Source of the DNA: Spirochaetales bacterium
GTDB taxonomy: Bacteria > Spirochaetota > Spirochaetia > DAHUYW01
Assembly (NCBI GenBank): GCA_027306915.1
Contig: DAHUYW010000024.1
Location: 1-55,607, forward strand
DNA: 55,607 nt
Direction of reading: 5' to 3'
Below, in pieces: positions 50,169-55,607 of the stretch. A program made the position numbers and the translations under genes. The stretch's first letter is position 1, and each line of letters begins with the position of its first letter. Below the pieces are notes generated by a model. It was not told the origin of the DNA and did no database searches. It saw nothing but the letters and a program-made list of their open reading frames with translations.

Positions 50169-51071
50169 ATGCCAAGACTCCAAGGATTTGTATCAAAACA
50201 TAGAACAGGAGCGACCCTTGGCTCGCTCCTGTTGGTTTCGTTCATTCTCCTTGCGATTTCAAGCGGCAGCGTGGCTGTGAAGCCTAAACAGATAGGCCTG
50301 TCGGTGTTCTCGGTCTTTGACAACGGGTTCACTCAGCTGGGCGGTTTCTTTGCTCGTACCGTGACCTCGGTGAGCGAGCTCCAGAAGCTTCGCGTCAAAT
50401 ACGGCGATTTGGAGAAGCAACTGGGCGAGTATGAGACCATCGAGCGTGACGTCGTGGAGCTGCGAGAAGAGAACAGGATGCTCAAACAGCAGCTCGGTTT
50501 CGCTCAGACGCTTTCATACGTCAACATACCTGCCGAGGTCATCGGCAACGATCCAAGCAACATCACCTCCACCATCATCATCAACAAGGGGACTCGCCAA
50601 GGCGTGGAGAAGGACATGCCGGTGGTCGCTTTCCAAGACGGCTTTCAAGGGCTCGTCGGGAAAACCCTCGTGGTAAGCGCCAACTCCTCCATAGTCCTTC
50701 CGATCCTCGATCCGAATTGCTACGTGGGTGCGCGCCTACAAAGCTCGCGTTACGAAGGGCTCGTCAATGGAGCCGGTACCGCGGAGGGTGACCTCGATAT
50801 GAGCTACGTCCCGAAGAGCGCTCGCGATGTCATCCAATATGGCGACCTGGTGATCACCGCCGGCCTTAACTCGATATATCCAAAGGGGATCTATATCGGG
50901 CGCGTGCGAAGCATCAGCGCCAAGGCCTGGGAGACTTCGCTCGATCTGCGGATACAACCGATCATTGATTTCTCACGGCTGGAATATGTCTTTGTCGTCA
51001 AGAAGCCTCCGGCTTCCGCCTCTGACGGCTCCCCAGCCGGAACTAGCGCGACAACCGCTTCGAAGGGATGA
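50169..51071 (+). CDS. mreC: Rod-shape protein MreC
   Basis: 300 residues. One N-terminal transmembrane helix (about 15-37), a coiled coil (LRVKYGDLEKQLGEYETIERDVVELREENRML), and the paired beta-barrel MreC domain with AEVIGNDPSNITSTIIINKG and GDLVITAGLNSIYPKGI. It links MreB and MreD to PBP2 in the periplasm. A short Ala/Ser/Thr-rich tail ends the protein. Starts 14 bases after mreB. Confidence 0.95.
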   Translation: MPRLQGFVSKHRTGATLGSLLLVSFILLAISSGSVAVKPKQIGLSVFSVFDNGFTQLGGFFARTVTSVSELQKLRVKYGDLEKQLGEYETIERDVVELREENRMLKQQLGFAQTLSYVNIPAEVIGNDPSNITSTIIINKGTRQGVEKDMPVVAFQDGFQGLVGKTLVVSANSSIVLPILDPNCYVGARLQSSRYEGLVNGAGTAEGDLDMSYVPKSARDVIQYGDLVITAGLNSIYPKGIYIGRVRSISAKAWETSLDLRIQPIIDFSRLEYVFVVKKPPASASDGSPAGTSATTASKG

Positions 51072-51077
51072 TAAGAG

Positions 51078-51593
51078 ATGGTAATGTCGGGCTTCTGGCC
51101 AGTAACGATTCTCATTGCGGCATTCGTCGTCCTCCAGTCCACCATCCTCAAGAATGTGAGAATCTTCGGTGTGACTCCCGATATCGCATTCGTCATCTTT
51201 CTCTTCACGTCGACCCGTCAGGGATCTCTGAGGTCTGAGGTGACCGGTTTCTCGACCGGCCTCATCCAGGACTTCTTGAGCGCAGGGCCGCTCGGACTGA
51301 ACGCCTTTGTGCGCGCGCTCTTCGGATGGGCTTTCGGCCTCTTTCGCGGACGGCTCTATCTTGATCCGATACTGATCCCCATCATCCTGGCTGTCTTCGG
51401 GACGTTGGCAAAGTACTTCTTGACCTATGTGCTCATGCTGATTTTCTCCTCAAGGGCGGCTGCCGTCGCAGTGATGAGCACCCATATGTGGATCGAGATG
51501 GGTCTCAACGGGTTTTTCGCGCCCTTTATCTTGGCTCTCTTGCGGTTGTTCAAGTTTGTTCGCATGGTTGATCGGGACGAGTACCATCGATGA
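51078..51593 (+). CDS. mreD: Rod-shape protein MreD
   Basis: 171 residues, five or six transmembrane helices. FVVLQSTILKNVRIFGVTPDIAFVI and GFSTGLIQDFLSAGPLGLNAFVRALFGW are typical of MreD. It completes the inner-membrane MreBCD complex. AAGAG precedes the ATG 6 bases after mreC; its end overlaps mrdA by 4 bases. Confidence 0.93.
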   Translation: MVMSGFWPVTILIAAFVVLQSTILKNVRIFGVTPDIAFVIFLFTSTRQGSLRSEVTGFSTGLIQDFLSAGPLGLNAFVRALFGWAFGLFRGRLYLDPILIPIILAVFGTLAKYFLTYVLMLIFSSRAAAVAVMSTHMWIEMGLNGFFAPFILALLRLFKFVRMVDRDEYHR

Positions 51594-53476
51594 CCGGAAG
51601 TAGGTTCTTTCGCGACGACAGTTCATCGGCGCTGGTCAGCCGCCTCAAAGTGGTGGGCTACATCATCGTCGGCATGGTGGCACTCTATGCGATGTATCTT
51701 TTCACGCTCCAGGTTGTCAATGGGCACGAGTATCGCCGGCGAGCCTCGGAGGTTGCGCGGCGAGAGGTCCCGATTCCGGCTCAACGAGGGCAGATCTACG
51801 ACCGCAACTACGACATGCCCCTCGTCGTGAACAAACCTTCCTACGCGATCGATCTTGCTCCCGGCCAGGCCGGCAGAAGGGATCTCGATGCCACGATCGG
51901 AAGGCTCGCCGGTCTGCTTCACATTGCTCGTTCCGATATCCGCGAGCGTATTCCGGCCTCGCCGCTCGCCGCCTTCCAGCCCGTTCAGGTCGCAAGCGGT
52001 GTTCCCTATGGAACCATCTCCTACCTGGCTGAGCACATCGATGAGTTTCCCGGCGTCAGTTGGCACAATAAGCCGACTCGCGCTTACCCATTCCCCGGTT
52101 CGCTGTCTCACGTGGTGGGCTACGTTGGGGACATCACCAGCGAGGAGCTTCAAGTCCTTTACAACGAGGGCTATGCTGCCGGAGGCACAATCGGAAAGGG
52201 CGGCGTTGAAAAGGTCTACGACAGCATCCTCCGAGGGATCGACGGCAAGAGCATGCGTGTTGTGGACGTGCGCGGAAAGAGCGTCCTTGACGCCCGGGTC
52301 GAGGATTTCCCGCCGATAAGCGGGAAGAACATCGTATTGACGATTGACCGCCACGTTCAAGAGCTCGCAGAGAAGGCCTTGGGAAACCGGATCGGATCGG
52401 TGGTCGTGCTGAAACCCGCGACAGGCGAGATACTTGCGCTGGTTTCGTACCCGTGGTTCGACCCGAGCATTTTCAGTGACCGGCGGGATGCCGCTCAGTT
52501 GCGCCGGCTCTTCCTTGATCCGACCTTTCCCTTCCTGGATCGGGCCATCCAGTCGAGCTATGCGCCCGCTTCAACCTTCAAGATCATCATGACGGCAGCC
52601 GATCTGGAAGAGAATCTCCTGCCTCCCAATCAAGCTCTAGACTGCAAGGGATCGATGATCTTTGGTGACCGGATTTGGCACGATTGGCAGCCGACCGGAC
52701 ACGGACCGGTCGATCTTGCGGGAGCGCTCGCCGAGTCCTGCGACGTCTACTTCTGGACACTCGGCACAAGATACCTGGGCGTCGAGCGCATCGTGGAATA
52801 TGCCCGACGCTTCGGTCTCGGTCGAAAAAGCGGGATCGACCTTCCCGGCGAGGTGGCAGGTATCGTTCCAACGCCCGAGTGGAAGCAGAACAGCCTTGGA
52901 TCCCAGTGGGTCGGGGGCGATACGATGAACATGTCGATCGGGCAGGGGAACCTGCTGGTTACTCCCTTGCAGCTCGCCGACGTCATCGCCGCGGTGGCGA
53001 ACGGGGGCGTGATCTATACGCCGCATGTTCTCAAGGAGGTGCGCGACCCGACGACAGGCGCAGTTGTCAAGGAAGTTCACCCGGAGGTTCTCATGAGCTC
53101 CGGGATAGGCAAGGCGACCTTCCAGCAGCTTGCGGCCGACATGCGCGGGGTTGTCACCCAAGGAACCGCCAACGTGGTAATCACAACGAAGGCGGTGGAA
53201 ATCGCAGGAAAGACCGGAACGGGAGAGGTCGGGAAGAAAGAGCACTTCACCTCATGGTTCGCCTCCTTCGGCCCCTATGACGCGAAGAATGCGGACGATC
53301 AGATAGTCGTTGCGGTGATGATCGAGGCAACCAACGATTGGGACTGGTGGGCACCAAAGGCGGCGAATATCATCTATCAGGGGTATTTCGCTCATCAGAG
53401 CTACGAGCAGGCGGTGAACGCCTTGGTGCGCTCCGCGTCGTGGTACCTCCAGCCGATAAGGATCAACGATCGATGA
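51590..53476 (+). CDS. mrdA: Penicillin-binding protein 2 (elongation transpeptidase)
   Basis: 628 residues. One N-terminal transmembrane helix (about 20-43), the PBP dimerisation part with IPAQRGQIYDRN and VGYVGDIT, and the transpeptidase domain with SxxK in APASTFKI, the SxD motif in AESCDVYFW and KTG in AGKTGTGE. It cross-links peptidoglycan with RodA during side-wall growth and is a beta-lactam target. Overlaps mreD by 4 bases and rodA by 4 bases, so expression is tightly coupled. Confidence 0.96.
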   Translation: MTGSRFFRDDSSSALVSRLKVVGYIIVGMVALYAMYLFTLQVVNGHEYRRRASEVARREVPIPAQRGQIYDRNYDMPLVVNKPSYAIDLAPGQAGRRDLDATIGRLAGLLHIARSDIRERIPASPLAAFQPVQVASGVPYGTISYLAEHIDEFPGVSWHNKPTRAYPFPGSLSHVVGYVGDITSEELQVLYNEGYAAGGTIGKGGVEKVYDSILRGIDGKSMRVVDVRGKSVLDARVEDFPPISGKNIVLTIDRHVQELAEKALGNRIGSVVVLKPATGEILALVSYPWFDPSIFSDRRDAAQLRRLFLDPTFPFLDRAIQSSYAPASTFKIIMTAADLEENLLPPNQALDCKGSMIFGDRIWHDWQPTGHGPVDLAGALAESCDVYFWTLGTRYLGVERIVEYARRFGLGRKSGIDLPGEVAGIVPTPEWKQNSLGSQWVGGDTMNMSIGQGNLLVTPLQLADVIAAVANGGVIYTPHVLKEVRDPTTGAVVKEVHPEVLMSSGIGKATFQQLAADMRGVVTQGTANVVITTKAVEIAGKTGTGEVGKKEHFTSWFASFGPYDAKNADDQIVVAVMIEATNDWDWWAPKAANIIYQGYFAHQSYEQAVNALVRSASWYLQPIRINDR

Positions 53477-54789
53477 TGCGCACGCGCTCTCTTTTCAGCT
53501 TCGATTTTCTGCTTCTCTCCGCAACGGTCGCTCTCACGATCATCGGGATCCTGTTCATCTATTCAAGCGGAGTTTCCGCAACCGGGATCGTGTTCTCTTC
53601 GGAGTACATCAAGCAGATCGTGTGGGTGTCGCTCGGATTGATCCTGCTGCTGGTTGTGAGCTTTTCGGATTACACGCGGTTCAAGGATTGGTCTCTGTAC
53701 ATCTATGTCTTCTTTGTCCTGCTCCTTATCATCACGCTCTTCTTCGGTAAACGCGTAAACGGTGCAAAGTCCTGGCTTGGATTTCTCAACCTGGGCATTG
53801 GGATTCAGGCGGGCGAGTTCGCCAAAATCGGGACCATTCTATTCCTGGGGAGCTACATCGACGCGAATCGCGGCTCGATTCGTAGCCTGACGACCTTCTT
53901 GGTCTGCATGGGAATTACCTTGCTCCCGGTGGCGCTGGTAATGATCGAGCCCGATCTTGGCACCGCCCTTGTCTATTTCCCAATCCTTCTCGTGATGACC
54001 TTCGTCGCGGGAACAAAAAAGCGCTACGTGCTGTTTGTGCTGTTGACCGGAATGCTTTTGTCGATTCTTTCGCTTCTCACCTTCTGGCAGTTGAACGTCT
54101 CCCAGGCCCAAACCTCGCCGATGCAAATACTCACCGATCGCGAATTCTTCAAGTACCTGCTGTACTCGATCGGTGCGGTGCTGGTGGTTTCGCTCTTCGG
54201 CCTGCTCTTTGTGAAGCGGAGGTATTTCTACTGGCTTTCGTACGGGTTTTCTTCGTTGTTCTTGGGGGTCTTAGGGACGCTTGCCGCGACCTCAATCCTC
54301 AAGCCGTTTCAGGTGATGCGGCTTATCGTCTTTCTGAACCCAAACATCGATCCTCGTGGCGCCGGGTGGAACATCATACAGTCGATCACCGCCGTCGGCT
54401 CAGGGGGCTTCTTCGGCAAGGGCTTCCTCCACGGAACCCAGAGCCATTATCGATTTCTGCCTCAGCAGAGCACCGACTTCATCTTCTCCATCTTCTCCGA
54501 GGAATGGGGTTTCATCGGTGTCATTCTGCTCTTCTCGTTGTTCTTGATCATCTTTGTTCGAGGTCTGCGAATCATCGCGGCATCGAGCGATCCCTTCGCC
54601 GTCTACATCGGAAGCGGAATCGTGGCCATGCTCTTCTTCCACATGATCGTGAACGTGGGTATGGCGATCGGGATCATGCCCATCACGGGGATCCCGCTCC
54701 TGCTCGTCTCCTACGGAGGGTCGTCACTGTGGACCGCCCTGCTCGGCATCGGGCTCTTGATGAACATCCACTATCGTCGCTACATATGA
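53473..54789 (+). CDS. rodA: RodA peptidoglycan polymerase (SEDS)
   Basis: 438 residues with about ten transmembrane helices. FGKRVNGAKSWLGFLNLGIGIQAGEFAKI and VMIEPDLGTALVYFPI contain the SEDS signature residues including the catalytic Asp of EPDLG; the closing GIPLLLVSYGGSSL is invariant in the family. A poorly conserved loop at about 200-260 is longer than in Escherichia coli RodA. ATG at 53473 overlaps the mrdA stop; an ATG one codon later is also possible. Polymerises glycan chains with PBP2. Confidence 0.96.
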   Translation: MMRTRSLFSFDFLLLSATVALTIIGILFIYSSGVSATGIVFSSEYIKQIVWVSLGLILLLVVSFSDYTRFKDWSLYIYVFFVLLLIITLFFGKRVNGAKSWLGFLNLGIGIQAGEFAKIGTILFLGSYIDANRGSIRSLTTFLVCMGITLLPVALVMIEPDLGTALVYFPILLVMTFVAGTKKRYVLFVLLTGMLLSILSLLTFWQLNVSQAQTSPMQILTDREFFKYLLYSIGAVLVVSLFGLLFVKRRYFYWLSYGFSSLFLGVLGTLAATSILKPFQVMRLIVFLNPNIDPRGAGWNIIQSITAVGSGGFFGKGFLHGTQSHYRFLPQQSTDFIFSIFSEEWGFIGVILLFSLFLIIFVRGLRIIAASSDPFAVYIGSGIVAMLFFHMIVNVGMAIGIMPITGIPLLLVSYGGSSLWTALLGIGLLMNIHYRRYI

Positions 54790-54802
54790 TGCCGGCACCG
54801 GC

Positions 54803-55607
54803 TTAGTGGGAGTCTTCCTGTTCCCTCTTCTTTGTCTCTTCCCAGTAGGAATCCATGAGCGCGAAGTTTTCCTTGCTCATTTCCTTACCGCTTTCGCGCA
54901 TCCGCTCCTCGACCTGGGCAAATCGGCGCGCGAACTTTTCGTTTGCTGAGAGAAGCGCTATGGAGGGGTCTACTTTCAGGAAGCGGCCGAGATTGATAAC
55001 GCTGAAAAGCAGGTCTCCGTACTCGGCTTCCACTTCGCCGGAGTGGGCGGCAGGGTAGGGAGCGGTCGACCCGCCGATCGAGTCCTTGAGCTCACCGATC
55101 TCTTCGTTCACCTTCTCCCAAACGCCGGCAAGATCGCTCCAATCGAAGCCGACCTCGCGAGCCCTCTTCTGGAGTTGAAAGGCTCGCTCGAGGGGTGGCA
55201 ACCCCTTTGGAACCTTTTTCAGAAGCGACTCGGTGTCGCTCTTTCTTCCCTCCACGTTCTTCTTGATCTCCGCCCATTGGGCAACAACCTCGTCGGCATC
55301 CGCTACTTGCGCGTCGCCAAAAACATGGGGGTGGCGGCGGACAAGCTTGGCGCATATCTCCTCGAGGACATCAGTCGCGGAGAAGCCTCCCGCCTGTTCC
55401 TTCATGTAGGCTATCATCGTGACCAGCATCAGGATATCGCCGAGCTCTTCCTTGACGTGCTCGTCGTCCGAATCATCAATCGCCTCGATGCATTCGTAGA
55501 CTTCCTCGAGCAGGAAGGTGCGGAGCGACTCGGGGGACTGCTTGCGATCCCACGGACAGCCGTCCGGGGCCCGCAGCTTAGCGATTATGTCGTACAGGCG
55601 GCGGTAG
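54803..55607 (-). CDS. mazG: MazG nucleoside triphosphate pyrophosphohydrolase, 5' end outside the window
   Basis: 268 codons to the right edge, so the first residues are missing. The first MazG repeat has LRAPDGCPWDRKQSPESLRTFLLEEVYE and EELGDILMLV with the EExxE...ExxD metal site; the second has EKVNEEIGELKD and EAEYGDLLFSVINLGRFLK. This two-repeat form hydrolyses NTPs to NMPs and affects (p)ppGpp levels and nucleotide quality control. It converges with rodA; a GCCGG/CCGGC stem at 54791-54802 lies between the two stops. Confidence 0.95.
   Translation of the reverse strand, partial: YRRLYDIIAKLRAPDGCPWDRKQSPESLRTFLLEEVYECIEAIDDSDDEHVKEELGDILMLVTMIAYMKEQAGGFSATDVLEEICAKLVRRHPHVFGDAQVADADEVVAQWAEIKKNVEGRKSDTESLLKKVPKGLPPLERAFQLQKRAREVGFDWSDLAGVWEKVNEEIGELKDSIGGSTAPYPAAHSGEVEAEYGDLLFSVINLGRFLKVDPSIALLSANEKFARRFAQVEERMRESGKEMSKENFALMDSYWEETKKREQEDSH

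Overview
The window reads as a GC-rich (roughly 60 % by eye) spirochaete chromosome segment made of core genes plus one small biosynthetic island. Lineage evidence is a periplasmic-type flagellin FlaB with a sigma-28 promoter, a PUR-alpha-type nucleic-acid-binding protein like Borrelia BpuR, a short SMC with a non-canonical hinge, a large protein resembling the spirochaetal DUF5312 family, and the order ffh-rpsP-khpA-rimM-trmD-rplS followed by FliK-like, FlhB-tail, HD-GYP and YraN genes. No phage, IS element or CRISPR array is visible, and no gap above 300 bases lacks a gene or RNA.

Layout. 1-2.8 kb: 5' end of an RNA m5C methyltransferase, diverging from a HAD phosphatase and a phosphohexomutase. 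2.9-10.1 kb: a flavodoxin-fold oxidoreductase diverging from an iron-sulfur operon (Rrf2 regulator, SufT-like, SufC, SufB, SufD, Rieske ferredoxin, SufS, SufU). 10.0-15.5 kb: a 1379-residue single-module NRPS (C-A-T-TE) whose 3' end overlaps sufU tail to tail, with a divergent methyltransferase and a small TPR-like protein. 15.5-16.7 kb: tRNA-Gly, PUR protein, a 64-bp tandem repeat and rnhB. 16.8-28.7 kb: smc, a membrane protein, a Pro/Ala/Ser-rich lipoprotein, ffh, the ribosomal/tRNA-modification operon, a flagellar-export/c-di-GMP set, yraN and small unknowns. 28.7-34 kb: PadR regulator, envelope proteins (HEAT, lipoprotein), coaD, rpmF-acpP-rnc and a CCA-adding/poly(A) polymerase. 34-38.7 kb: flaB, thiamine diphosphokinase, DUF5312-like, HIT and a small membrane protein. 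38.7-43.1 kb: aroH-type chorismate mutase, map, tRNA-Thr, tRNA-Tyr, a Cys-cluster protein, an MBL hydrolase, a small unknown and mltG. 43.1-48.1 kb: dnaG, rpoD, a zinc-ribbon coiled-coil protein and RNase P RNA. 48.1-54.8 kb: a TPR protein and mreB-mreC-mreD-mrdA-rodA (cell elongation). The window ends in mazG.

Regulation visible in the sequence. Promoters of the TTGACA-17-TATAAT type are easy to find. In several genes (pgm, PUR, ffh, a lipoprotein, coaD, cca) the -10 box lies only 7-8 nt before the start codon, which predicts leaderless mRNAs. The flaB leader has a sigma-28 promoter, a hairpin with a near-consensus CsrA loop, and a second GGA site in the ribosome-binding site. The most novel candidates are the stand-alone NRPS (a beta-amino-acid-like adenylation code and a Cys-nucleophile thioesterase), the leaderless promoter architecture and the flaB CsrA leader. 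All calls come from reading the sequence by eye; no database search was run.
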